Shown here in pieces: positions 28,811-36,817 of a stretch of DNA of 64,000 bases. A program made the position numbers and the translations under genes. Location: assembly GCF_019977735.1 (NCBI RefSeq), contig NZ_AP025018.1, forward strand, positions 7,258,580 through 7,322,579. The letters are read 5' to 3'. The first letter of the stretch is position 1; each line of letters begins with the position of its first letter. The notes under the pieces are model-generated. The model saw only the letters and a list, made by a program, of their open reading frames with translations, ran no database searches and had not been told where the DNA came from. This stretch comes from Calothrix sp. PCC 7716 (GTDB taxonomy: Bacteria; Cyanobacteriota; Cyanobacteriia; Cyanobacteriales; Nostocaceae).

Positions 28811-29023
28811 TTAGTTCAAGAGCGAAAAATCTGTATGTAATAACATATCGCGCTTACACCTTAATAATGACTCCAAGTATTCACGTACAAATGCACTCTC
28901 TTCATTTTTAAGCAAATTCTTCGCTTCTGCAAGTACTTCGTCACCTATTTTTACTTCATCTAAAGCATAACTGATTGCCTCTAAAGCAGCATATCTTACT
29001 TCCGGTTCACGATTTTGTAACAA
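28811..29023 (-). pseudogene. HEAT-repeat protein fragment
   Basis: The 70 residues, starting LLQNREPEVRYAALEAISYAL, look like one to two HEAT repeats. The only available start here is TTG. The same frame stays open upstream to about 29120 (giving GAYKKINLYSQDAASIVK) but has no ATG start. A GGCGCC site lies in that upstream part, and the frame then meets a TGA. I therefore think this is the 3' remnant of a longer HEAT-repeat gene. A short real gene with a non-ATG start is the alternative. Confidence 0.5.
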
Positions 29024-29224
29024 AAGTTTAACTATTGAAGCTGCATCTTGTGAATATAAATTAATTTTTTTATAGGCGCCATAATTCGTGTAACAGCTTG
29101 TAAACGTAACGAATCAAACTTTGTTATACTGTAATAGTGATTACGCTACAAGCCAAGAGTTAGGAGTAAAACACTTCACTCTTAACTCTTCCACTCAGCA
29201 CTAAGCACTCAGCACTCTTTTCTT

Positions 29225-30004
29225 TTACACCCAATCTGAAAAGTCTTGTGAGTATTGTGCTAATGATAACAAATGCATACGGGCATCGCTGTGGGCAACT
29301 AGACGTTCTGATGGAGTATTATAGCCCCAGTCAGCTAGAAATAAGGTTACATCATCTAAGTCGCTTTGCTTTTTAACTAATTGTAAGGTGTTAAGACGGT
29401 CTTCGATAAACCAAATATTGGCGCCTTCTGTCGAAGCTTTTAGTTCTCTCAATATTTCGTATTTGGGTCGTTTGGTTTCTTTTCCAAATATAACTTCGCG
29501 CGGTAAATCTATTCCTTCTTTTTGTAAGAGTTTATGAGCAAATCTACCTTCTTTGGTTGTAACAATATATATTTTTACGCCGCTGGCAATCATGTTTCTT
29601 ATTCTGTCTGCAACTCCCGGATAAAATCGATGTAAGCTCATCCAATCTTCTAAATCATTCTCAATCCAATCATCACGTAATGAGTCAAGTTTATGTGCAA
29701 CTTCTGATGACTGAAGATTAGATTCTGCTAAAATTCTTTTAGTGATATTTGCCCAATCTTTTAAGATATTATCCTCAGATATACCTTCTACTATTGCTTT
29801 AATCAAAACAGGCATTTCCCAACCCGTTTCTATTACTGGCCGCAGACTATAAAACATTGATGCATAATCATCGGTTGCTATTTGTTGAGTCGGCGCCCAT
29901 ATTTGGCAATAAGTTCGCCAAGCAACCTCAAAGTACTCGACCATACCGTCACAAATAACACCGTCAAAATCAGACGCTAAAATAGTTGGAATACTCACTG
30001 TCAT
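29225..30004 (-). CDS. HAD-superfamily hydrolase
   Basis: This 259-residue phosphatase-like protein has HAD motif I ASDFDGVICDG (Asp12, Asp14), motif II IYIVTTKEG, a Lys in GKETKRPKYEIL, and motif IV WFIEDRLNTL. The helical cap between motifs I and II is of the C1 type. It is well conserved in cyanobacteria as a haloacid-dehalogenase-like protein, but the substrate is not known. It stands alone, with a 352-bp repeat-bearing gap on its upstream side. Confidence 0.82.
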   Translation of the reverse strand: MTVSIPTILASDFDGVICDGMVEYFEVAWRTYCQIWAPTQQIATDDYASMFYSLRPVIETGWEMPVLIKAIVEGISEDNILKDWANITKRILAESNLQSSEVAHKLDSLRDDWIENDLEDWMSLHRFYPGVADRIRNMIASGVKIYIVTTKEGRFAHKLLQKEGIDLPREVIFGKETKRPKYEILRELKASTEGANIWFIEDRLNTLQLVKKQSDLDDVTLFLADWGYNTPSERLVAHSDARMHLLSLAQYSQDFSDWV

Positions 30005-30356
30005 TTTTACCGTACCTAAAACTTTACAAAACCTGCAATTAATTAAAATTAATTTTCTTTAATAAAATAGTAATCCAAAAATCATTGTTGATTATATAAA
30101 TTGATTTCTATAAACATTATACTGAAACTCCATTCCTAGCTTCTTAAAGAAGTAGAGAATCTCGTTCACAGCAATAACATTAGTAGATATATAATAACCT
30201 GTGAATAACGATAAATAAAATAAATATATTTGTTTATAACAAATAACTTATCCGTTACATCCGTTGTAAACGATGCCACAAAATAGCAGCCTATTAGGCT
30301 GCCATTTCAAACCTACTATATAAATTTCTGCAAAAGTGAAAAGGCTTATGCGATAC
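30005..30356. other. Gene-free interval with a hairpin and a repeat arm
   Basis: No coding sequence is visible. At 30249-30275 there is a solitary arm (TTATCCGTTACATCCG) of the MITE-like element found at 17208-17340. At 30286-30302 GCAGCC and GGCTGC form a compact hairpin that may end the leftward rpe transcript, though only a weak T-run follows. The rest is AT-rich and unremarkable. Confidence 0.5.
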
Positions 30357-31064
30357 TTAGACTTTCGCCAATTCTGGAGCGGGACGTTTGCTGTTACGGA
30401 TAGCTTCGATAGCTTGTGCATAGTCAGGAGCATTATATACCGCCGAACCTGCTACAATCGCGTTGGCGCCTGCCTCCAAAACCTGCCAAGTATTATTCGC
30501 TTTTAAACCACCATCAACTTGAATCCAAGGGTCTAAACCGCGTTCGTCACACATTTGACGCAACTGACGAATTTTAGGCACCATCCCAGGAATAAAGCTT
30601 TGACCCCCAAAACCAGGGTTAACGCTCATAATTAATACTAAATCGACAATATCAAGCACGTACTCAATTAAATCCAACGGAGTTGAAGGATTTAGTACCA
30701 CACCAGCTTTTTTGCCATGCTCTTTAATCAAACCAAGGGTACGGTGCAGGTGCGGAGAAGCATTATGCTCACAATGTACCGTAATATGGTCGGCGCCAGC
30801 TTTAGCAAAATCTGCTACATATTTTTCTGGCTCCACAATCATTAAGTGGACATCGAGTGGTTTTTTGGTAACTGGACGAATTGCTTCAACTATCAGCGGA
30901 CCAATGGTTATATTCGGAACAAAGCGTCCGTCCATTACATCAACATGTATCCAATCAGCTCCTGCCTCATCTACGGCACGAACTTCTTCTCCTAAACGGC
31001 TAAAATCTGCTGATAATATAGACGGAGCAATTACAATGGGCTTGTCGGATGGCGTATGGGTCAT
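30357..31064 (-). CDS. rpe: Ribulose-phosphate 3-epimerase
   Basis: The enzyme interconverts ribulose-5-phosphate and xylulose-5-phosphate in the Calvin and pentose phosphate cycles. The 235-residue TIM barrel is of standard length. Landmarks are [13 protein letters not shown], the metal/catalytic Asp in [31 protein letters not shown] and [10 protein letters not shown]. The gene is monocistronic, divergent from a subtilase gene, with the 132-bp gap upstream holding its promoter. Confidence 0.97.
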   Translation of the reverse strand: MTHTPSDKPIVIAPSILSADFSRLGEEVRAVDEAGADWIHVDVMDGRFVPNITIGPLIVEAIRPVTKKPLDVHLMIVEPEKYVADFAKAGADHITVHCEHNASPHLHRTLGLIKEHGKKAGVVLNPSTPLDLIEYVLDIVDLVLIMSVNPGFGGQSFIPGMVPKIRQLRQMCDERGLDPWIQVDGGLKANNTWQVLEAGANAIVAGSAVYNAPDYAQAIEAIRNSKRPAPELAKV

Positions 31065-31196
31065 GGCGCTTCGCTTATAGGTGCTTGAAATTCTGTATTC
31101 ATTGTAACAAAATATGAGCCGAGACTCATCTATCTAATTTCATCCTACAATAACCCTTTACATTTATTTACCTTTTATAAAGATTAACAAAAGACG

Positions 31197-32783
31197 ATGG
31201 CGAAAAAACAAACCTGGATATTTTGGGGATTGAGTACACTTGTAGTAAGTACGCCAGTTCTAGCTATTAAATTTAGCAGTTCACTAGATAGTTTTGGAAT
31301 TGATGCGCTGAAGTTACACAAACCTCCTTACAATTTAACTGGGCGCAAAATCGCCATTGGTCAAGTAGAAATTGGGCGCCCAGGAAAGTTTGGTGTCGAT
31401 AAATCAGTTTCTAATAATCGTGCGTTGTCACCTGTAGCAGTATTTGCACGAACTATTCCAGCCAAGTCGAATAGTGGTGTAGACCCCCACGCACATAATG
31501 TTGCGGGTGTAATGGCAAGTAATGACAAAGCATTTCCTGGAGTGGCGCCAAACGCGCGACTATATTCTTCGGCAGTGGGTTCAACAAAAAGCCAAGGTCA
31601 ACCCGAAGAATGTTTATCAACGCAGCATATTGCATCGCAAAATGGTAGTGATGTGCGCGCAATTAATTTTAGCTTTGGTGAACCACTTAATCGTGACCCA
31701 CGTCCCGACCCTGTTCTCGACGGCAATGCATTATTAACTATGTGTGTTGACTGGTCGAGTAGAGTTCATAATACCTTATACGTGATTGCTGGAAATCAAG
31801 GTAAAGGTGGAATTCCTATACCCACCGATAACTTCAACGCTGTAAACGTCGCCTTTTCTTCGCGTCGTGGCGATATCTTTACAAAAGTTGACGTTTCCAA
31901 CTTAGCAGCAGCGAATGAAGGCGCCACAACTCGGCTAGCAGGTAAAGAAATAAATATTGGAGTTCGTCGTTCGGTGAATATTCTTGCTCCTGGCAGTAAT
32001 ATTCGGATGTTAAATCCTGATGGCAAAATAAATAAAGTTACAGGCACAAGTTTTGCGGCGCCTCATGTAACAGGAACAGTAGCTTTATTGCAAGAATTTG
32101 GTGATAGACAGATACGAAAAAGACAGTCAAATTGGAGTATGGCTTCGCGGCGCCACGAAGTCATGAAAGCAATATTACTAAACTCCGCCGAAAAATTAAA
32201 AGACAATGGTGATGGTTTACGCTTAGGCATGACGCGAACAATTATCGATAAGCAGAACTTAGACTGGCTAGCTTCTGACGTTTATAAAGACCCCAAAATA
32301 CCACTTCATGCCCAAATGGGTACCGGACATATGAACGCATCGCGCGCACTACAACAATTTGGCGCCGGACAGTGGCAACCAAACCAATCGGCGCCTGCTT
32401 TAGGATGGGATTACAATACAATTACAGCAAATACTAATGTAGATTATCAACTTAAAAAACCACTCAAAGCAGGTAGTTTCGTTTCCCTAACATTGAGTTG
32501 GAATAGATTAGTTGAACTCGAAGACAAAAATAACAATAAAATGTATGACGAAGAAGAAAACTTCCGCGACCGAGGTTTAAACAATCTAGATTTATATTTA
32601 GTCCAAGACACACCCAACGGTTCGACATCAATAGCATGTTCATCAGTTAGCGAAGTAGACAGCGTAGAACACATATTTTGCCCAGTTCCAACCGCAGGTA
32701 AATATAAAATTCGCATTCAATATAAAAAACAAATCAACGAAGCAAAACAACCCTATGCACTAGCATGGTGGACGGTACAGTAG
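31197..32783 (+). CDS. Atypical secreted S8 (subtilisin-like) peptidase
   Basis: This 528-residue protein has an N-terminal signal (WIFWGLSTLVVSTPVLA). His98 in DPHAHNVAG, oxyanion Asn200 in IAGNQG and Ser285 in GTSFAAPHVTG are clear subtilase motifs. The position of the usual catalytic Asp reads GQVEIG, so Glu58 replaces it, and the HGTHVAG motif is altered to HAHNVAG. The C-terminal region from about residue 390 looks like a beta-sandwich (pre-peptidase C-like) domain. There is no separate propeptide of normal size. It may be a low-activity or specialised peptidase, or catalytically dead. Confidence 0.85.
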   Translation: MAKKQTWIFWGLSTLVVSTPVLAIKFSSSLDSFGIDALKLHKPPYNLTGRKIAIGQVEIGRPGKFGVDKSVSNNRALSPVAVFARTIPAKSNSGVDPHAHNVAGVMASNDKAFPGVAPNARLYSSAVGSTKSQGQPEECLSTQHIASQNGSDVRAINFSFGEPLNRDPRPDPVLDGNALLTMCVDWSSRVHNTLYVIAGNQGKGGIPIPTDNFNAVNVAFSSRRGDIFTKVDVSNLAAANEGATTRLAGKEINIGVRRSVNILAPGSNIRMLNPDGKINKVTGTSFAAPHVTGTVALLQEFGDRQIRKRQSNWSMASRRHEVMKAILLNSAEKLKDNGDGLRLGMTRTIIDKQNLDWLASDVYKDPKIPLHAQMGTGHMNASRALQQFGAGQWQPNQSAPALGWDYNTITANTNVDYQLKKPLKAGSFVSLTLSWNRLVELEDKNNNKMYDEEENFRDRGLNNLDLYLVQDTPNGSTSIACSSVSEVDSVEHIFCPVPTAGKYKIRIQYKKQINEAKQPYALAWWTVQ

Positions 32784-32787
32784 AAAG

Positions 32788-32906
32788 TGCTGAGTGCTGA
32801 GTGCTGAGTGTTGAGTGCTGAGTGTTGAGTGCTGAGTGCTGAGTACTGAGTGTTGAGTGCTGAGTGTTGAGTGCTGAGTGCTGAGTACTGAGTGTTGAGT
32901 GCTGAG
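32788..32906. repeat. 17-unit heptanucleotide tandem array
   Basis: Seventeen contiguous heptamers of the form TGCTGAG follow the subtilase stop codon by 4 bp. Unit variants are TGCTGAG, TGTTGAG and TACTGAG. From unit 4 on, six units in a fixed order form a 42-bp higher-order repeat present twice and starting a third time. Short tandem heptamers of this kind are known from heterocyst-forming cyanobacteria. Open frames read through the array are artefacts. Confidence 0.93.
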
Positions 32907-32962
32907 TAAAATACAAAATTGTAGGTTGGGTGTAGCGACAGCGTAACCCAACAAAAACTTAA

Positions 32963-33193
32963 TTAACTATTTTTATTAACTTGCTCTATTCGTTGTTTAA
33001 TAGCTTCTTCTGCAATACGAATATTTTCTTGTATTGGTGTACCGTCTGCTGCTACAAATGGTCCATACCAAGTAGCTTCCTCATCGGGTGTCCGGCGCCT
33101 ATATAATTCACGTAACGGGGAAGCATCCTCTCGATGTGCAAGAGCATAAGCTAATAATTCCTTATTTGTCATCGCTTCAAAGTTCGGTTGCAT
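32963..33193 (-). CDS. DUF6887-type small protein, partner of the upstream DUF6888-type gene
   Basis: This 76-residue protein starts MQPNFEAMTNKELLAYALAHRED, which is the recurring start of a widespread cyanobacterial small-protein family, and ends with a helix (RIAEEAIKQRIEQV). It overlaps the upstream small gene by 17 bp in another frame, so the two are translationally coupled. Paired, overlapping small genes of this kind resemble toxin-antitoxin modules, but I know of no proven activity. Confidence 0.75.
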   Translation of the reverse strand: MQPNFEAMTNKELLAYALAHREDASPLRELYRRRTPDEEATWYGPFVAADGTPIQENIRIAEEAIKQRIEQVNKNS

Positions 33194-33335
33194 TTAAAAA
33201 CCTCCATTGTCCATTAGGTGGTACTATAATTTGAAGTTCTTCACTGGCAAAAATAAACACAACTCCTGTATATTCATCAAAACGGTAAATTTCGATGTTG
33301 CGGTAACTATTAGATAGCATCTGACAGACTCTCAT
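33177..33335 (-). CDS. DUF6888-type small protein (52 residues)
   Basis: This short frame from the ATG at 33335 encodes MRVCQMLSNSYRNIEIYRFD then TGVVFIFASEELQIIV and PPNGQWRF. I recognise the CQMLSNSYRNIEIYRFD block as the conserved core of a small cyanobacterial family usually found just upstream of the MQPNFEAMTNKEL protein. The frame is open for ten more codons upstream without a start. Its stop lies inside the next gene. Function unknown. Confidence 0.7.
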   Translation of the reverse strand: MRVCQMLSNSYRNIEIYRFDEYTGVVFIFASEELQIIVPPNGQWRFLNATEL

Positions 33336-33660
33336 ACAGGCATGTGCTATAAAGCGTATTGCTTGTTAGCTTGTGGTAAAATAAGCCCTTTTGAAATCTG
33401 GCACATATATTATTGACTATATTGACATTTTATAGATATTTTCATGTGTAAAATAATACTCTACCATCACTTGCTTATTTTTACCACAGAGACACAGAGT
33501 TCACGGAGAGAAGAGAAATTAACCACATTATCCGCAGGGTAGACACAAAGTACACAAAGAAAGAATTATTAAGATGTTGAACCGCCAAAAGTTCTGATAG
33601 AAACTCTCTTACCTCTGTGTACTCTGCGTCTCTGTGGTAAATAAATATAGTCTTAAAAAA
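33336..33660. repeat. Gene-free interval with ACCACAGAGACACAGAG repeats
   Basis: Copies of the ACCACAGAGACACAGAG family occur at 33481-33515 and, inverted, at 33607-33640, so the pair can form a long imperfect stem around a degenerate copy near 33540. No coding sequence is visible. Confidence 0.6.
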
Positions 33661-33846
33661 TTATACAAAGCTTATTTGAATCCATAAGCCTTTATCCGCC
33701 TCATACATAATAATATCAGTCCGCAAAACATACTTTTCTCCTTGAATCACAGAGGCGCCTTCGTGTAATAATTCATGAAAAAGCAACAAAGCCATACCCG
33801 TCGCAGGAACAACAGCTACAGTACCCAAAATCTTGTAGACACGTTA
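33661..33846 (-). pseudogene. 3' remnant of a 2OG-Fe(II) oxygenase gene
   Basis: Read leftward, the frame encodes about 60 residues including GMALLLFHELLHEGASV and GEKYVLRTDIIMYE, the C-terminal part of prolyl-4-hydroxylase-like 2OG-Fe(II) oxygenases (distal His plus the RxD-type end of the fold). A stop codon occurs just upstream, inside the ACGTTACATGTAACGT repeat, and no start codon or N-terminal half is present. The gene was therefore truncated, probably by the repeat insertion. Confidence 0.7.
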
Positions 33847-33862
33847 CATGTAACGTCTCTAC
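33835..33862. repeat. Palindrome ACGTTACATGTAACGT
   Basis: A 16-bp perfect palindrome is flanked by GTAGA and TCTAC-like arms. Another copy is at 38913-38938 and a derivative at 41398-41433. It lies at the broken 5' end of the oxygenase remnant and just after the DUF1400 gene. Confidence 0.7.
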
Positions 33863-33871
33863 ATGTGTCTA

Positions 33872-35551
33872 TTAATTATTCGCGAAGATTTTTTCTAATT
33901 GCTCACTAGTTAATGAACGTACTAAATCTACATTGAGCGGCGCCTTACTAATATACTGAGCATAAGCTGCGGTCAAATATGGACTATATTGCTGTTGGTT
34001 TACAAGATGAGTTTGAAAAAATGCCACGCTGAATGCTTTAACATACATTTGAGCAATGGCAGGGTTAGGCCCAATTAATTCTCTAGGCACTGGTAGAACG
34101 GGTTGTGAAGCGTTTAATTTTTCAGAAGTTGAAAAATGAGTTCCATTCTCAATTAATGCTAAGTACTTATTTTGCGATGCCACCCAAGTGAAAGGAATTA
34201 CCTGTTCGGGTACTGCTGGTGTAATAACATCTTGACTACCTCCCATAAACATTATCGGGACTTGTATTTTACTAAATCCTTTTCGATTCAAAATAACGCT
34301 ACCGAAAGGATTTAAAGCCATTACAGCCTTAACGCGCGTGTCTTGGAATGATGGAATTGGTATTTTTTTTTGTAATAATTCGTTAGCTCGGCATTGTAAT
34401 AATACTGATAAATTTAATGAGTTATTAGGATTGCATTGCCTACTAACAGAGTTTACATCGATTGTGGCACCTGCTAATGTTAAAGCTGTATACCCTCCAT
34501 AAGAGTGTCCAATTACACCAACTTCTTGAACATTGAGTTGTCCAACAAAATTTGAACCCGACTCATTCAGACTTTGGAGTCGGTCGAGTAAGAATTTAAT
34601 ATCTAAAGGACGGTTAATTAATTCGCGTGCTTCGGGTGGACTTGCTAAACCTGCAAAATATTGCTGAATTTTTTTAGCGTCGCTACCTGGATGTTCGAGA
34701 ACTGCAACAGCAAAACCATACGAAGCAAGATGCTGCGCTGCATAAGCAAAAGTTTCTCGGTCTTCTGCAACACCGTGGGAAATTACAATTAATGGAAATG
34801 GTGGTTTAATCGAAGGTAAATATAAATCAACAGGAAAAACGCGACTTCGGGCAACATCGTTCATCTCCAAAGAGACTACTTTATAACCAAAACTACCATT
34901 GACTCGTAAATCTGGCTGTTGTGAAAAATTGGTAGTTTGGTTTAACACTTCCGCAGTGGCAACTTCTTTAAGACCACCGACAACCCTATCCCTTCTTCGT
35001 AGTAACTCTGAAAAATTAGTAAGTATGGACTGCCCTTCAGTTAAGTTAAGACGAATAGTACTAGAAGGATAGCGACGAATTACTTCAACAATATTTAACC
35101 CCTTGGGGTTAGTCGCAGATAGTATCAACGCTGAACGCAACGCATAAAAGCTACCTTGCCTACTTTCCGTCATTATCAACTCAGATAACCGTCGCACTAC
35201 ACTCTCACCTAAAGCTGAGTAGGTAACTTGTGAAACTAAAGTAGCATCTAATTTGAAATAAGTTCTAAGCAACCGCCGAAATTGTGCGCGTTGAGATGAA
35301 GGTACACGATTTAGATAAAAAGCAAAATCGTTTGTTACCCTACCTGACTCGGCATAAGTCTCTATATCATCAGTTGATATTGTAAACTCCCCAAACGGAG
35401 GGTAATAAAAAGCAATACGTTCAGCAGCATTACCTGGAGTTGCGCTTACGAGTGTTGATACTATCCCAATCAAGGCGCCAGCTATAGTATTTTGCCACTT
35501 ATGCTGTTTTTTCTCTCTATAAGTAATATTACGACTAACAGAAAAACTCAT
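33872..35551 (-). CDS. Second DUF1400 plus alpha/beta hydrolase protein
   Basis: This 559-residue protein has the same plan as 15434-17080: an N-terminal hydrophobic signal (IAGALIGIVSTLVS), a DUF1400 region beginning FYYPPFGEFTISTDDIE, then a hydrolase domain with the elbow GHSYGGY, an oxyanion segment VISHGVAE and a late His in ENGTHFS. Sequence identity to the first copy appears moderate, so the duplication is old. It is probably exported. The ATG at 35551 precedes the signal segment by about 20 charged residues, which is slightly long. Confidence 0.82.
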   Translation of the reverse strand: MSFSVSRNITYREKKQHKWQNTIAGALIGIVSTLVSATPGNAAERIAFYYPPFGEFTISTDDIETYAESGRVTNDFAFYLNRVPSSQRAQFRRLLRTYFKLDATLVSQVTYSALGESVVRRLSELIMTESRQGSFYALRSALILSATNPKGLNIVEVIRRYPSSTIRLNLTEGQSILTNFSELLRRRDRVVGGLKEVATAEVLNQTTNFSQQPDLRVNGSFGYKVVSLEMNDVARSRVFPVDLYLPSIKPPFPLIVISHGVAEDRETFAYAAQHLASYGFAVAVLEHPGSDAKKIQQYFAGLASPPEARELINRPLDIKFLLDRLQSLNESGSNFVGQLNVQEVGVIGHSYGGYTALTLAGATIDVNSVSRQCNPNNSLNLSVLLQCRANELLQKKIPIPSFQDTRVKAVMALNPFGSVILNRKGFSKIQVPIMFMGGSQDVITPAVPEQVIPFTWVASQNKYLALIENGTHFSTSEKLNASQPVLPVPRELIGPNPAIAQMYVKAFSVAFFQTHLVNQQQYSPYLTAAYAQYISKAPLNVDLVRSLTSEQLEKIFANN

Positions 35552-35864
35552 AAAACAAATATACTAGCTGAGATAAATCAAGCAAACTCATTATTTCATT
35601 AAATATCGCATCCTAGCATCACCGTATCGGTTGATTTTGGCTTACTGAGTAGAGAAACCACGTATATTTTCGGAGGATGTAACGAACAAAATCGATAAAT
35701 TAGTATTTTCACTGAAGCTTATTTGAATATTTATATTTTATAAAATGAAATATATTACGAACCTTCTAAAGCCAAACTATATACTGAACCACTTTGAGCA
35801 ATCTTGTCACAACAAGGTTGCTCAAATTATAAGTAAGTAACGAGAAAATATACCGTGAATATAC
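35552..35864 (-). terminator. Interval with a strong hairpin after the mtnX-mtnB-monooxygenase genes
   Basis: The 313-bp gap has no gene. At 35793-35826 a 15-bp stem (TTTGAGCAA with TTGCTCAAA, then CTTGT with ACAAG) closes a CACA loop. It lies 39 bp beyond the monooxygenase stop on the transcribed strand, so it probably ends or protects that transcript, although no long T-run follows. Confidence 0.5.
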
Positions 35865-36155
35865 TTAAAATATTACCTCATAGCGACGAATATCAGGCGC
35901 CATAGCAACCAAACCATCAAGTTTTCCAGCAGCTTCAACAAAATGCGGCGCCTGTAAGTGTAAATTCAAAGCAGCATCATTTACCCATTCTTCCACAAAC
36001 GTAAAATCAGTCGGGTCATTTAAATTTTGCAGAAGTTCATACTTAATACACCCAGTTTCAAGTCTTGTAGCTTCAACAAGAGGTAATGCCAAAGCTTTAA
36101 ATTCACTTTCTTTACCAGGTAAAGTCACAACACGGGCAACAACGCGAAGAGTCAT
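35865..36155 (-). CDS. Antibiotic-biosynthesis-monooxygenase (ABM) domain protein
   Basis: This 96-residue ferredoxin-like-fold protein is of the YgiN/quinol-monooxygenase type. Landmarks are LRVVARVVTLPGKE at the start, the helix ending LVEATRLETGCIKYEL, and FTFVEEWVNDAALNLHLQAPHF. Such proteins act as cofactor-free oxygenases or as heme/quinone binders. It follows mtnB by 14 bp on the same strand, so it may process or detoxify a by-product of methionine salvage; that link is inferred from position only. Confidence 0.85.
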   Translation of the reverse strand: MTLRVVARVVTLPGKESEFKALALPLVEATRLETGCIKYELLQNLNDPTDFTFVEEWVNDAALNLHLQAPHFVEAAGKLDGLVAMAPDIRRYEVIF

Positions 36156-36169
36156 AGTTAGTTTTTAAC

Positions 36170-36817
36170 CTAAATTCCAGCTTTTCTTGCAGCGACCATA
36201 TAACGAAATACAAACTCTGTAATTTCAATATAGTTACGTGCGGTTTCAAGAGAGTTTGCCCAGACTGTAACACCGTGGTTGCGAATTAGTAAAGCAGGTA
36301 TTTGGGGTTTTTGTGCCAAGAAGCGGGTTTTGATATCCGAGGCAATTTGTGGAACCTTTAAATGATTATCGAACAAAGGCATAACGCAATTAGGATTTTC
36401 TTCCCAGATACCCAAACCCTTAATCATTTCTAAAGGTGGCAATGGTATTTCATCACCCTTAATAAAATTCGATACTAAATTTGCATCAACTGAGTGAACG
36501 TGGTAACAAGCTTGTGCATCAGCAAATAGTTCGTAAATGCTAGAGTGAATAGAAGTTTCTGCCGATGGTTTTACTTTGGCATCAACTGGCGCCTCTGTGC
36601 TTCCATCAGGATAAACACGAACAAAATCCTCTTGGGATAGTTTTCCTTTAGACTTACCACTTGCAGTAATCCAAAAGCTACCATCAGGCATTTTTGCTGA
36701 TAAATTTCCTGCTGTGCCTAACATCCAACCTTGTGCATAGAAATAATCGGCGGCGCCGATAAGTTCTACACGCGGGTCAAAATTAACACTAACTGTATCA
36801 AGTAATTGTTGCTTCAT
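36170..36817 (-). CDS. mtnB: Methylthioribulose-1-phosphate dehydratase
   Basis: The enzyme dehydrates 5-methylthioribulose-1-phosphate in the methionine salvage pathway. The 215-residue class II aldolase fold shows the nucleotide/phosphate-type motif GTAGNLSAKM, the zinc ligands CYHVHSVDANL (HxH) and the later His in RNHGVTVWANS. It overlaps the 3' end of mtnX by 20 bp, showing coupled translation. Confidence 0.93.
   Translation of the reverse strand: MKQQLLDTVSVNFDPRVELIGAADYFYAQGWMLGTAGNLSAKMPDGSFWITASGKSKGKLSQEDFVRVYPDGSTEAPVDAKVKPSAETSIHSSIYELFADAQACYHVHSVDANLVSNFIKGDEIPLPPLEMIKGLGIWEENPNCVMPLFDNHLKVPQIASDIKTRFLAQKPQIPALLIRNHGVTVWANSLETARNYIEITEFVFRYMVAARKAGI

Noticed and set aside
32788-32906. 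Possible CRISPR array
   Set aside because: Units are seven bases with no spacers; the 92-bp array at 39925-40200 and the palindrome array at 61535-61684 also lack unique spacers.
32734-32954. Two open frames translating the heptamer array (repeating STLSTQH-like peptides)
   Set aside because: A 7-bp tandem repeat without stops reads as an open 21-bp periodic peptide in every frame; there is no start context and the sequence is simply the repeat.
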